Source: Calothrix sp. MO_167.B12
GTDB taxonomy: Bacteria > Cyanobacteriota > Cyanobacteriia > Cyanobacteriales > Nostocaceae
Assembly (NCBI GenBank): GCA_030066045.1
Contig: JASJCJ010000008.1
Location: forward strand, 25,921 to 89,920
Length of the DNA stretch: 64,000 nucleotides
Direction: 5' to 3'
A program made the translations under genes and the position numbers. The notes beneath the pieces were generated by a model. That model was not told the origin of the DNA and did not search any database. It saw only the letters and a program-made list of their open reading frames with translations. This document shows, piece after piece, positions 1 to 9,458 of this stretch; within the stretch, counting starts at the first letter, position 1; each line of letters starts with the position of its first letter.

Positions 1-74
1 GTAGGGGTTTAGCAGTAGGGGTTTAGCAGTGCTAAACCCCTACCCATCTGTCGCATTCTTTTTTCAAATTGGTA
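1..74. repeat. Palindromic dispersed repeat, cut by the window edge
   Basis: GTAGGGGTTTAGCA is present twice in direct order and then meets its reverse complement TGCTAAACCCCTAC, giving a long hairpin. The following part, up to ATTGGTA at 68-74, recurs nearly identically at 58498-58557. This is one end of an inverted-repeat element; its left part lies outside the window. Confidence 0.7.
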
Positions 75-759
75 TTAGTCCCCCAGGGGAAAATCTCACA
101 ACCAAGGATGAAAATGCTTTGTGACTAACTCCTCAAGGCGCACGCAATACGTCCCTACTCCTGAACTCTGAACTCCGAACTCCCTATTTTCTAGCTAGCT
201 CTCATGTACATTTGTAGGGAGCATCCCAATTTTTCAAAAATATAGGGTAGTGGGAGCCGGAAAGCTCCCTTCATATAAAACGTGGGCAAGATGCCCCGAA
301 GTCGCTACAACGGGGGGGGGAACCCCCGCAACGCGCTTCTCTGGGCACTACCAATTTAAACATTTGGGATACTCTCCATTTGTACGTAACCAAACATAAA
401 AATAATCCCCTCACTCTGGGCGGGGAAACCCCGCCCCTACTCCTTTACTCCTTATTTTCAAGTTAGTCCCACTCTGCGAGAAGCCACGCTTCGCGCGTCT
501 ACACGGGAAAATCCCACAACCAAGCCATGAAAATGCTTTGTGACTAACACCTGAAGGGCGCACGCAATGCGCCCCTACTGTGCGCCTCCTAACCATTTTC
601 AAGTTAGTCCTCCACAAGACAATCTCACAACCAAGGATGAAAATAATTCCCTCACTCCGGGCGGGGAAACCCCGCCCCTACTCCTGAACTCCCTCACTCC
701 CTATTTTCAAGCTAGTCCTTGGTTCTAAAATAATACTGAAGACTGTTGCTTTCACCTCA
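75..759. other. Gene-free repeat-rich stretch
   Basis: No convincing gene. Several phrases recur within it, for example CACAACCAAGGATGAAAAT (near 99 and 626, with a variant near 508) and GGGCGGGGAAACCCCGCCCC (near 417 and 659). The same phrases come back inverted near 9990-10080 and around 43350. GC-rich runs such as the G-tract near 310 also occur. These are dispersed intergenic repeats; frames open across them are not supported as genes. Confidence 0.6.
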
Positions 760-1557
760 ATGAACACCAAAACATCCTCCCTATCCCCAGATATTTACTC
801 GATTTTGAGTCAAACTCAACGCGTGCGAGTTAGCGATGGAGAAATTAAACCTGTTTTAGATGGTTGCTCGAATGCTTCACAATTACTCGTACTGATTTGG
901 TCACAATTGGGAGATTTTGATAATTTAGAATATGCTTGGTGGCTGCAAAGGGAAAAAGAAAAGCTCTCTTCCAAAGGAATCACAATTCGCGCTATTGGAA
1001 TTGGCAACCGCAATTCTGGACTCAAGTTTTGTGAATATACGGGATTCCCTGCTGAATGGCTGTTTGTGGATGCAAAAGCGGAAATTCATGCTCTTTTAGA
1101 CCTTTATGCCGGTTTATCTATCCAATTGCCCATACTATCAACATCACAAAAAGCTTGGCTGAATTTAATGTTAATGTGCGCTGGGATTGGTAGTCCTGGA
1201 ACCCTAAAGGAAGTTTTTCGGGGTTATACAGGGGATAAGAAAGCTCCTCAGTTAATTGCTGATGAGGAAGTTGTGCAGGGTACACCCTTACCACCAATGA
1301 AAGGTTCCTTTTTCAAAGCTGCTGGGGGAGAAGGCTTTCAGCGTCCTTTTGAACTGGCAACCCTGCGCCTGCGAAATATGACCGAAGTTTTGAGCAACTG
1401 GAATACTTATGTACCAGATTCATCTTATTTGACACAACGAGGAGGAACTTTTCTATTTGATTCTCAAGGAAAATTAATTTATTTGCACCGCGATCGCGGT
1501 ATTCTTGGTTTTGCAGAAAATATGGGCAATCCCTTATCTTTTCTTGTGGATAAGTGA
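760..1557 (+). CDS. AhpC/TSA-like (PRXL2-type) peroxiredoxin-like protein
   Basis: 265 residues, soluble, no signal peptide. The central part (thioredoxin-like fold with an NLMLMCAGIGSPGTLKEV segment) and the end (GGTFLFDSQGKLIYLHRDRG) match the cyanobacterial AhpC/TSA family related to PRXL2 proteins. In this family a helix insertion follows the first beta-strand region and the product probably acts in thiol or peroxide reactions. I do not see a standard CxxC pair; C149 in the central segment is a possible redox cysteine, but this is inference. The gene stands alone, with repeat DNA on both sides. ATG start chosen; no strong ribosome binding site is visible. Confidence 0.75.
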   Translation: MNTKTSSLSPDIYSILSQTQRVRVSDGEIKPVLDGCSNASQLLVLIWSQLGDFDNLEYAWWLQREKEKLSSKGITIRAIGIGNRNSGLKFCEYTGFPAEWLFVDAKAEIHALLDLYAGLSIQLPILSTSQKAWLNLMLMCAGIGSPGTLKEVFRGYTGDKKAPQLIADEEVVQGTPLPPMKGSFFKAAGGEGFQRPFELATLRLRNMTEVLSNWNTYVPDSSYLTQRGGTFLFDSQGKLIYLHRDRGILGFAENMGNPLSFLVDK

Positions 1558-1565
1558 AGTACCCC

Positions 1566-1695
1566 TAGTGCTTTGTCCCACCATTAATTTTGAAGGGCAG
1601 CTGTAGTGCGGGCATCTTGCCGGCTACAGCAGGGAGCATCTTGCCTACTTTCTGGAAACAGGGAGCGAGACGCTCCCACTACATTTTTTGCCGCC
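1566..1695. repeat. Composite dispersed repeat (GGGAGCGAGACGCTCCC family)
   Basis: Contains AGTGCGGGCATCTTGCC and CAGGGAGCGAGACGCTCCC, followed by ACTACA. The same blocks, including an edge reading TTAATTTTGAAGGGCAGC, occur in opposite orientation at about 30669-30825, 51511-51640 and 51964-52075. It is an intergenic repeat family with internal palindromes. Confidence 0.65.
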
Positions 1696-1748
1696 ACATT
1701 AAATGCAATTATAATCATCATGATTTGTGCTGAGAAACACGGAAGCAT

Positions 1749-2429
1749 TTGAGAATCGTTAGCGTTAAATTAGAGTTAAATTTATACAAGCTCCTAATGT
1801 TAGAAGTAGGGATTCTTTATTCTTCATTGCTAATTGCTCAAGTCCAGAAACCACCTCGACAATTTTTACAGCTCAAGAATCAATTAGAAAAATATGGGTT
1901 TGAGGTGATAATCAAGTTACCACCAAGGCGGGGAGCCTATGGTTTATTACAAGTAGCTAACAAAAAAATATGGATTAATCCAGTCGTTTTTGATTTACAT
2001 ATTGCTAATCCAACCCTAGTCCATGAATCTGTTCATGCAGCCCAATTATGTGCGGGAAAAGGGAAAATGAAAACATTGGGCCTAGACATTCAACCCATAC
2101 CAGCTGCCCGACGACTTTTTTTACGGTATACCAATATCCACAGGCAAGATTTAGAAAGAGAAGCATACGCAGTACAAACTCAACCCAACAGTTTTGAAAT
2201 AGCTACAACTCTTCTGCAAAAGCACTGTATACCGCTGAGCGTCAGTCAAAAGTCAACCCCCCTCTTACTCCCCCCAAGGGGAGAAGTCACGCATTCAAAA
2301 GTAGGACTTACGCAACTGGCATATTTTTTCTGTAGCTCTCATCCCCCGGTTCCGAAGACTCCACCGGGGGACTTTCCGCAAGGAGTGTTAAGATTTCCCT
2401 TGAATTTTTGCTCAAAAAATGTGAAGTAA
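1749..2429 (+). CDS. Small HExxH (metallopeptidase-like) protein with repeat-derived C-terminus
   Basis: 226 residues from a TTG start; an ATG at 1797 (MLEVGILYSS) is the other possible start and might give a short hydrophobic N-terminus. Residues 92-96 read HESVH, an HExxH zinc-binding pattern inside LVHESVHAAQL. A second conserved-looking patch is RQDLEREAYAVQ, so a zincin-like fold is plausible; function is unknown. From about residue 166 the protein is encoded by repeat DNA, including the left end of the AGGACTTACGCAA element at 2303-2336 and a GC hairpin at 2344-2371. The native stop has probably been lost and the last 55-60 residues are not ancestral. Confidence 0.6.
   Translation: MRIVSVKLELNLYKLLMLEVGILYSSLLIAQVQKPPRQFLQLKNQLEKYGFEVIIKLPPRRGAYGLLQVANKKIWINPVVFDLHIANPTLVHESVHAAQLCAGKGKMKTLGLDIQPIPAARRLFLRYTNIHRQDLEREAYAVQTQPNSFEIATTLLQKHCIPLSVSQKSTPLLLPPRGEVTHSKVGLTQLAYFFCSSHPPVPKTPPGDFPQGVLRFPLNFCSKNVK
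2303..2336 (+). repeat. Fragment of the AGGACTTACGCAA element
   Basis: Matches the first 34 bases of the 162-166 bp elements at 4410, 20205 and 60739. Only the left end is present and it is read as coding sequence by the upstream HExxH gene. Confidence 0.7.
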
Positions 2430-2558
2430 TAGGTAAGTGTACCTGCGGATTCTGGTAACTTAAAAATGGAAACACTTGGAATGCCTTCTAGGCTACTTTA
2501 TTAAGCAGGGTTAATTAACAGCGTTGGTTAATTCGGCACAAATTGGTAAGTTACGGTT

Positions 2559-4373
2559 ATGGCTCTCATAGTTCAAAAATACGGTGGTACATCTGTCGGT
2601 TCAGTGGAACGCATTCAAGCTGTTGCTCAACGGGTTTCACAGACAGCACAATTGGGAAATTCCGTTGTGGTAGTGGTTTCAGCAATGGGGAAAACTACTG
2701 ATGGACTAGTGAAACTCGCCAATGAAATTTCCCAAAATCCCTGTCGCCGGGAAATGGATATGTTACTGTCTACCGGGGAACAGGTATCTATTGCTTTGTT
2801 GAGTATGGCACTGCAAGAGGTGGGACAATCGGCAATTTCCATGACTGGAGCACAGGTAGGCATTGTTACGGAAGCTGAACACACCCGCGCCCGGATTTTA
2901 AAGATTGAGACGGAACGATTAGAAAGATGTCTGCAACAGGGTAAAGTAGTTGTCGTTGCGGGTTTCCAGGGTATCAGTAGTACAGAAGAATTAGAAATTA
3001 CTACCTTGGGTAGGGGTGGTTCTGATACCTCCGCTGTGGCTTTAGCGGCGGCATTACGGGCAGATTTTTGTGAAATTTATACCGACGTACCAGGGATATT
3101 AACTACAGATCCACGATTGGTTCCCACAGCACAGTTAATGGATGAAATTACCTGTGATGAAATGTTGGAACTGGCCAGTTTAGGGGCGAAGGTATTACAT
3201 CCCCGTGCCGTGGAAATTGCCCGTAATTATGGCGTACCTTTGGTGGTTCGCTCTAGCTGGACTAATGAGCCTGGTACTTTGGTGAAAGCACCTCCAAAAT
3301 CAGAGCGATCGCTAATTAATTTAGAACTAGCTCGTCCAGTGGATGATGTAGAGTTTGATACCAACCAGGCTAGGGTAGCATTGCTACGGGTACCAGATAA
3401 GCCAGGGGTTGCAGCACAACTATTTGGGGAAATTGCCAGCCAAGATGTGGATGTGGATTTAATTATTCAGTCCATCCATGAAGGTAATAGTAATGACATT
3501 GCCTTCACCGTAATGACACAGATTTTAAACCAAGCAGAAGCTGTAGCCTCTGCCATAGCTCCCGTACTCCGCAGTCATCCCCAGGCAGAAGCAGAGGAGG
3601 CGGAGGTAATGGTACAACCCAACATTGCTAAAGTCAGCATAGCAGGAGCGGGTATGATTGGTCGTCCTGGTGTGGCGGCAAAAATGTTTATTGCTCTGGC
3701 AGATGCGGGAGTAAATATTCAGATGATTTCCACCAGTGAGGTAAAGGTAAGTTGTGTGATTGACTCTGAAGATTGTGATAAAGCCGTAGCTGCACTCGGC
3801 CAAGCATTCGACATTAAATCTCCCTCTACTCCCTCTGCTCCCTCTGCTCCCTCTGCTCCCCACACTCCCCCTGTTCGTGGTGTTGCCTTAGATATGAAGC
3901 AAGCGCGTCTGGCAATTCGTCATGTACCCGATGTTTCTGGGATGGCGGCGAAAATATTTGGACTATTAGCAGACAACAATATTAGCGTAGATACAATTAT
4001 TCAATCCCAGCGTTGTCATATAGTTAATGGCATTCCCACAAGGGATATTGCCTTTACCGTGACGGGGGCGGATGGAGAATCTGCCCAACAGATGTTGCAA
4101 CAAGCCGCAGCAGAATGTGGTTGGGGTGAAGTAGTTTTAGATAATGCGATCGCAAAAGTAAGTATAGTTGGTGCGGGTATGGTAGGGCAACCGGGGATAG
4201 CTGCAAAAATGTTTGAAGCACTAGCCCAGCATAAAATCAACATTCAAATGATTACCACCTCTGAAATTAAAATTAGCTGTGTAGTGGATGAGCATCAAGG
4301 GATAAAAGCATTACAAGTCATCCATGAGGCGTTTGGATTGGCTGGGAATGAAAAGGTGCAAGTACCCGCGTAA
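2559..4373 (+). CDS. lysC: Aspartate kinase with two pairs of ACT domains
   Basis: 604 residues, the usual length of cyanobacterial aspartate kinase. It phosphorylates L-aspartate, the first step towards lysine, threonine, methionine and isoleucine. The N-terminal kinase domain starts VQKYGGTSVG and carries TTLGRGGSDTSAVALAA (about residues 147-163). ACT regulatory domains follow in two pairs, roughly residues 265-410 and 440-600, with repeated patterns such as VSIAGAGMIGRPGVAAKMF and VSIVGAGMVGQPGIAAKMF. The pairs are joined by a low-complexity linker of Ser-Ala-Pro and Ser-Thr-Pro units encoded by a 9-bp DNA repeat near 3823-3865. Feedback inhibition by lysine and threonine is expected from the family. 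Confidence 0.95.
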   Translation: MALIVQKYGGTSVGSVERIQAVAQRVSQTAQLGNSVVVVVSAMGKTTDGLVKLANEISQNPCRREMDMLLSTGEQVSIALLSMALQEVGQSAISMTGAQVGIVTEAEHTRARILKIETERLERCLQQGKVVVVAGFQGISSTEELEITTLGRGGSDTSAVALAAALRADFCEIYTDVPGILTTDPRLVPTAQLMDEITCDEMLELASLGAKVLHPRAVEIARNYGVPLVVRSSWTNEPGTLVKAPPKSERSLINLELARPVDDVEFDTNQARVALLRVPDKPGVAAQLFGEIASQDVDVDLIIQSIHEGNSNDIAFTVMTQILNQAEAVASAIAPVLRSHPQAEAEEAEVMVQPNIAKVSIAGAGMIGRPGVAAKMFIALADAGVNIQMISTSEVKVSCVIDSEDCDKAVAALGQAFDIKSPSTPSAPSAPSAPHTPPVRGVALDMKQARLAIRHVPDVSGMAAKIFGLLADNNISVDTIIQSQRCHIVNGIPTRDIAFTVTGADGESAQQMLQQAAAECGWGEVVLDNAIAKVSIVGAGMVGQPGIAAKMFEALAQHKINIQMITTSEIKISCVVDEHQGIKALQVIHEAFGLAGNEKVQVPA

Positions 4374-4380
4374 GCTAAGT

Positions 4381-4408
4381 AATAAGTAATAAGTAATAAG
4401 TAATAAGT
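4381..4408. repeat. Tandem heptamer AATAAGT (STRR type)
   Basis: Four copies of AATAAGT directly after lysC and directly before the AGGACTTACGCAA element. More TAATAAGT sequence follows the element, as if the element had inserted into the heptamer array. Confidence 0.8.
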
Positions 4409-4409
4409 T

Positions 4410-4575
4410 AGGACTTACGCAACTGGCATATTTTTTCTGTAGGAAAGGCAAAATGCGGTGTAGATTTTCTGCCCGCATTATTGCCGTTACCTGACGCTGC
4501 GAGAATATTTGAACGTAGCAATCAGGCTTGTAACCTCACGCACCAATCACCGATTGTGACAATTGCGTAAGTCCT
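4410..4575 (+). repeat. MITE-like element with AGGACTTACGCAA terminal inverted repeats, copy 1
   Basis: 166 bp. It begins AGGACTTACGCAA and ends TTGCGTAAGTCCT, the exact reverse complement. The interior (CTGCCCGCATTATTGCCGTT and so on) is shared with copies at 20205-20366 and 60739-60904. It encodes no protein, so it is probably mobilised by a transposase elsewhere. Confidence 0.85.
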
Positions 4576-4913
4576 GGTAATAAGTAATATCGTTTCCGTT
4601 TGTATCGGAATTATTTCAGTTACTCTCTCTCTTCCTCTTCCTTTGCGTCCTTTGCGTCTTTGCGGTTTTTTATCATTCAGATGCTATCGGATTTGATATA
4701 ACGTCAGTTCGGGTGAAGCAGATTTTGGTAAAGTCCAGTCCATATTTTCAGCTTATAGCACTACGGATTTAGGGCGCGGACATTTCTAAATCCAGCAAAC
4801 CCTTTGATAGCCTACTGTTCCCTATTCCCTAGCGCGTAGCGCTATACTACCTGCCCCTTTCCTTATACCGAACTCAGGTTAACCATCAACTAACAACTAA
4901 CAACTAACAACTA
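4576..4913. other. Intergenic stretch with short repeats
   Basis: No gene seen. It holds a CTTTGCG-type repeat at about 4643-4668 (CCTTTGCGTCCTTTGCGTCT), related to the inverted repeats around the GxxExxY gene at 25.8 kb. It also holds three copies of the heptamer CAACTAA at 4887-4907, just before the end of the glucosidase gene. Confidence 0.55.
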
Positions 4914-7316
4914 TCAACTCAAAACCAAATAAACCGCCCAGATTGCCATTGCTCTTAAATAAGTACTTGCACGGAAAGTTCCTGTAGCTGTAATTGCTTC
5001 TGGTGTACGGAATTGCAAGCCATTGTCATAGATTTGCTGTACTACGGTTTTCGCCAGAGTTAACCCTTCATCTTTCATTCCCATCTGTATCAGGAAAGCA
5101 GCCAGTCCAAAGTTAATTCCCGTCCACACTTCTAGGGGATGGGTAGCTTGGGGATTTTCTGGGGAACCATCGACACGTACACCATTAGCTGCACCAAATT
5201 TACCACCACAAAATTTGAGGAAACAAGCATTATAAACCGTTTGCAGGGAAGAAAGGGCGCGATCGCTCGGCACAATATCTGGTAAATTTAATAGACGAGC
5301 GTAGAATTGTCCGCATAGTTGATCTGCCATCACCACATCAGAACCACTCTCGCTATCCAAGCGGTAATATTGCCCATTCCACAGTTTTGACTCGTAGATA
5401 GGGCGTGATTTTTTCAACCAGGTTTCATAGGTAGTAATCATTGCTTGTGGAGATGCAAGAAATGGTGTCTCCACAAAACTACTACTTAAGATATTACCAA
5501 TTGCGATCGCACTTTCTAAGGCTGCAATCCACAATCCCCCACAGTAAGCACTGACACCTCGTAATTTCCAGTCATCAAAGGTTTGATCCGGTGCCCCAGA
5601 GTTTTCCGGGATACCGTCCCCATCAATATCAAAGGTTTTCAGGTAGTTAAGGGTTTGCACAATGGCATCCCAACAATCTGCAAGAAATTCCACATCATCA
5701 GCACCCGTAAGCAGGAAATCTCGGTACACCTGCAAGACAAAATCAGCCCCTAAATCCTTCCATAAATTGCAATCTTGGTAAGCAGTGTAATTAGTCTTTT
5801 CCCAGACATGTTCATTGGGCGCTCCTAAATCGTGGGGTGTAGCACCTGCTACCTTGCGAGCCGCCAGGTGACTTTCCGCCCCAATAGTATAGTAATAGCC
5901 AATTACACGGGTGCGCTCATCGCTATGGGGAATTGCCCTGGCAAAAGCCCTAATCACAGACTTTTCCAACTCAGGGAATAATAACAACAGTCCAAAAGAG
6001 CCGTACAGCCGTACATCCAGACTTTCATACCAACGGTAATCCCAACATTCCAACACCGCAAATTGTCCGATGGGGTCTTGTTTTGTTGCCGCGCTCCATA
6101 AAGTACCACCACTGGTAAGGTCATATAACTCATTAAAGAGTGACATTTTTAACCAATCTGGTAAATCTGGGCGATTGAGGATTGGTTGTTGCCATGATTG
6201 AATTTTTGACCGCCAGCCTTGATATTGCTGTAGTGCAGTGAGTGCGATCGCTTTTGCATTGTTACCACTGCGATCGAAAAAATCAGTATAACGACGGTAA
6301 TAATTCACTCCCGCAGCAAATTCTGTCACTGGTAAATCCCAGGATAGAGTAAAGGGAATTTCTAAACTTTCCCCTGGTTGTAAAGTGAAGCGTACAGCCA
6401 AAGCAGTACCAATTTCTTCCCCTGACTCTGCGGGAGTTTCATTGACAACATTGGCTAAAGAACCATCTTCTGAGAAACTCTGCCATACTTCTTCCCCCGT
6501 ACCCCTTGGATTCCACCGGGTATGGTGAAATATTTCTACCTGGGGATGTTTGCGGGTAGCAATACACCAAGTCCCTTCACCTTCCTGGATGGGTTCATTC
6601 ATACCCATACGCCCCATAACACAGGCAGTGGCACCAGTATTTTCAACTAGATGATTAAAATTATTTTTACTTTCACCCAACCGGGGTTGATATTCATAAA
6701 CCGGACTCCCATCATCCCTAATCTTCACCTCCGGGGATTTGAGGGCATTAGTAAACCAACCCACCATATTTTCCCAGGTAAGCATAATACTGAGAGTAAT
6801 GGGTGTAGTAGTGGGGTTGTGTGCCTTCCAGAGAAATACCGCCACCGGGTAGCTAGTTTCTTGGTAGTTATGTGCCCAAATCGGGGAAAACTGCTCGCAA
6901 CTGAGATTTACTTTGAATACCTTTTCATAAACAAACCAACTGCGGGGGTATAGGGCATGGTATGTTCCACCTCCAGCAGTAGGATACCATTGCCAAGCAG
7001 CTAAACTGCCATCTTCTGGTGATTGTGTACACAAAGCATAAGCCTGGGAAGATGTGCTAGTTGATTCAAACACACTGAATTGACAACCGGGCATATTTTG
7101 GAAAATATGTTCCCCACCATCAACCTGCCAGAGGTTAAAATCTCCCTTAGAAGAACGGCCAATACAACCCGCACCAAAACCACCCAAAGGCATTCCCTGC
7201 CAAGGACCATCATCAATATTACTAGGGTAGCGAACGGTATAGGGTTTATCCCAACCTAAACCTATGGGACGACTCCAAGTATAAGCGGGAATTTCTGGAA
7301 CAGATTGATTAGCCAT
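4914..7316 (-). CDS. GH116 family glucosidase (GBA2-like glucosylceramidase)
   Basis: About 800 residues starting at MANQSVPEIPAYTW; an upstream in-frame ATG at 7382 would add 22 unlikely residues. The N-terminal beta domain contains GMPLGGFGAGCIGRSSKGDF, typical of the bile-acid beta-glucosidase/GBA2 family. The catalytic (alpha/alpha)6 domain includes WYESLDVRLYGS (nucleophile glutamate region) and PDQTFDDW (acid/base aspartate region) followed by SAYCGGLWIAALES. No signal peptide is seen, so it is probably cytoplasmic. Expected reaction: hydrolysis of beta-glucosides, possibly glucosylated lipids; the substrate is inferred from the family. It stands alone between repeat stretches. Confidence 0.88.
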   Translation of the reverse strand: MANQSVPEIPAYTWSRPIGLGWDKPYTVRYPSNIDDGPWQGMPLGGFGAGCIGRSSKGDFNLWQVDGGEHIFQNMPGCQFSVFESTSTSSQAYALCTQSPEDGSLAAWQWYPTAGGGTYHALYPRSWFVYEKVFKVNLSCEQFSPIWAHNYQETSYPVAVFLWKAHNPTTTPITLSIMLTWENMVGWFTNALKSPEVKIRDDGSPVYEYQPRLGESKNNFNHLVENTGATACVMGRMGMNEPIQEGEGTWCIATRKHPQVEIFHHTRWNPRGTGEEVWQSFSEDGSLANVVNETPAESGEEIGTALAVRFTLQPGESLEIPFTLSWDLPVTEFAAGVNYYRRYTDFFDRSGNNAKAIALTALQQYQGWRSKIQSWQQPILNRPDLPDWLKMSLFNELYDLTSGGTLWSAATKQDPIGQFAVLECWDYRWYESLDVRLYGSFGLLLLFPELEKSVIRAFARAIPHSDERTRVIGYYYTIGAESHLAARKVAGATPHDLGAPNEHVWEKTNYTAYQDCNLWKDLGADFVLQVYRDFLLTGADDVEFLADCWDAIVQTLNYLKTFDIDGDGIPENSGAPDQTFDDWKLRGVSAYCGGLWIAALESAIAIGNILSSSFVETPFLASPQAMITTYETWLKKSRPIYESKLWNGQYYRLDSESGSDVVMADQLCGQFYARLLNLPDIVPSDRALSSLQTVYNACFLKFCGGKFGAANGVRVDGSPENPQATHPLEVWTGINFGLAAFLIQMGMKDEGLTLAKTVVQQIYDNGLQFRTPEAITATGTFRASTYLRAMAIWAVYLVLS

Positions 7317-7492
7317 TCGATTGGGGATTTTATGTTTAGGGTATTGGTGCAGGTTGAATGTGTTTACCAGCGTAAAAAACAACCACTTTCAACTTGTCTT
7401 CATCGGGGACGTAAAATATTCTTTATTTTACGTAGCGTTTGGCGAGAGTCAATAGGAAAATATAGGATTACTATTTGATTTTTGAAAAACAC

Positions 7493-7631
7493 GTAGTGGA
7501 CTGACACGCCTAAAAATGTAGGTTGGGTTGAGCGGTAGGGAAACCCAACAAAGCTTTACTGGTGTTGGGTTTCATTCTATTGCTACGCAACGCTAACGCG
7601 AACAACCCAACCTACACCTATTGCACTATTT
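7493..7631. repeat. GTAGGTTGGGTT inverted-repeat element, copy 1
   Basis: Starts GTAGTGGACTGACACGCCTA, contains TGTAGGTTGGGTTGAGCGG and ends CAACCCAACCTACACCTATT, so its arms pair. Copy 2 at 9459-9600 has the same two flanks but a different centre. Here the centre is about 32 bp starting TCATTCTATTGCTACGC. Confidence 0.75.
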
Positions 7632-7965
7632 GAGCTGTGTCAATCCAGTAGGGTGTCCTGCCGACGAGAGTACGGCACCATCTGCTAATCTTTTCGGCGC
7701 GGAGCGCTTTTAGCATAACGCACCCTTGTATAGAACCCATTTGGTATCTTTTCTTGAAATTTAAAGGCTTTAGGAAAGCCGTTTTAACCAGCCTGGTAAT
7801 TATGGGAATTCAAGAAACCGAAAAATCATGATAAATGACAGAAGGAATCATGAAACCCAAATGGGTATTGGACTTATACCTTGGTAAATCAATCCCAAAT
7901 AGGTTCTAGAAATGACAGGAATTACCCTAAACTGAGATTGCAGCTTTAGTAGAAACTTGAATTCA
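7632..7965. other. Upstream region of the PfkB kinase gene
   Basis: About 330 bp without a supported gene. A short block around 7680-7710 (TCTTTTCGGCGCGGAGCGCT) is palindromic. No clear promoter elements could be assigned by eye. Confidence 0.4.
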
Positions 7966-8976
7966 ATGACAGCAGAACATTCTAAGTCAGTAGATGTCTT
8001 TGGTGTAGGTAACGCAATGGTAGACATTTTGGCGTTAGTGGAAGACGATTTCGTTCGGGAACATGACCTAAATCGCGGTGGTATGACCCTTATGGACTCC
8101 GAAAAACAGGGGCGATTATTGCAGGAATTGAAACACCATTCCCTAGAATTGAGTTCCGGTGGTTCTGCTGCTAATACAATGATTGCGATTGCCCAAAGTG
8201 GTGGTAAAGGTTTTTATTCAGGTAAGGTTTCTCGCGATACTAACGGTGAATTTTATCGCCAAGATTTACTAGAAGCAGGGATTCATTTTGATGTTCACCC
8301 CACTGATGAAAACCACGGTACTACAGGAACTTGTTTAGTTTTAACAACTCCTGATGCCGAACGTACTATGTGTACCCATTTGGGAGTTTCTACAACTTTA
8401 GCTCCCACAGATATTGACGTAGAAAAATTAGCTCAGTGTAAATATAGTTATGTGGAAGGCTATCTTTGGGATGCACCAGATCCCAAAAAAGCCAGTATTG
8501 AGACTATGGAGCAATCCAAGCGTCACGGTGTCAAAATTGCTTTTACCTTTTCTGACTTATTTTTAGTCAGTCGCTTCAGCGATGATTTTCACGAATTGGT
8601 GACAAAATACTGTGATGTCGTATTTTGCAATGCTGATGAAGCCCGTCATTTCTGTGAAACTGAATCTCTTGAAGATTGCGCTAGTAAAATTGGCGACATG
8701 GTTGACACCGCATTTATTACCGATGGTGCTAATGGCTGTCTAGTAGTACAAGACAAAGAAATTGTTCGGGTTCCCGGATTTCCAGTTAAAGCTGTTGATA
8801 CTGTTGGTGCTGGAGATTACTTTGCCGGGGGAACGCTATACGGATTAACCAATGGTTTAAACGTTCAACAATCAGCCCGTTGGGGAAATTATATGGCTTC
8901 TTGTATAGTACAAGTTCACGGTGCTCGTTTGGATAAATCCATGGCGGATCAAGTTACCGAAATTCTTGGTAAATAA
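7966..8976 (+). CDS. PfkB-family kinase, annotated type adenosine kinase
   Basis: 336 residues from the ATG at 7966; a TTG three codons upstream is the alternative. PfkB fold: DVFGVGNAMVDILA at the N-terminus, SSGGSAANTMIAIA (about residue 64, substrate pocket), and the C-terminal signature AVDTVGAGDYFAGG with the catalytic aspartate in TVGAGD. The N-terminal motif and DLNRGGMTLMD segment fit the adenosine kinase branch of cyanobacterial PfkB proteins; a sugar kinase role cannot be excluded. It is monocistronic, lying between two near-identical repeat elements (7493 and 9459). Confidence 0.85.
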   Translation: MTAEHSKSVDVFGVGNAMVDILALVEDDFVREHDLNRGGMTLMDSEKQGRLLQELKHHSLELSSGGSAANTMIAIAQSGGKGFYSGKVSRDTNGEFYRQDLLEAGIHFDVHPTDENHGTTGTCLVLTTPDAERTMCTHLGVSTTLAPTDIDVEKLAQCKYSYVEGYLWDAPDPKKASIETMEQSKRHGVKIAFTFSDLFLVSRFSDDFHELVTKYCDVVFCNADEARHFCETESLEDCASKIGDMVDTAFITDGANGCLVVQDKEIVRVPGFPVKAVDTVGAGDYFAGGTLYGLTNGLNVQQSARWGNYMASCIVQVHGARLDKSMADQVTEILGK

Positions 8977-9458
8977 TAGATTTAGGTTGGCTTTCTCGCG
9001 AGTATCCTAAATTGAGTGGTGAGTTTGTTCTGACTCCACTACTGGTAGACCCTCTAATCTCCCAAGTTTGAGGTATTGAAATTATTTTTCTCCCCCAAAA
9101 TTGGAGGTTGGGGGGCTATTTATTAATTTAGAGTTCATTTATGACTAGTTAAAGACAAATGCGTTTTGTCAATACATCTAAGTATATAAATTGTTTTTAA
9201 TGAAAAGCCTAGGGCGTGTTTTCAAAGTAGCCGTCACCCTTCTAGGATACTGTTGGCGAATCATGGTTCAGACCCCCAAGTCAGAAAAAATAACTGAATG
9301 CAATTAGACTTCAAGACGTATTAATAAATGACGAATTAGGTTCCCAGGCTGTAAAAGGCAGCAAAAAGCAGACCAAACCTCAAATATCTAATTGTTCATA
9401 TTTATCTCTTCTATAAATATAGAAATCCGGTTTGATTATTGAAGGAAATTAGGTGTTT
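8977..9458. other. Intergenic, with hairpin and repeat fragments
   Basis: No gene seen. A hairpin at 9092-9114 (CCCCCAA paired with TTGGGGG) follows the kinase gene and may be a weak terminator, though the T-run is poor. At 9209-9245 there is a one-ended fragment of the CTAGGGCGTGTTTTCAAA element described at 43390. ATAGAAATCCGGTTTGATT near 9418 recurs near 30232. Confidence 0.5.

Noticed and set aside
411..617. Minus-strand frame in the repeat region
   Set aside because: Covers dispersed intergenic repeats that also occur elsewhere in non-coding DNA.
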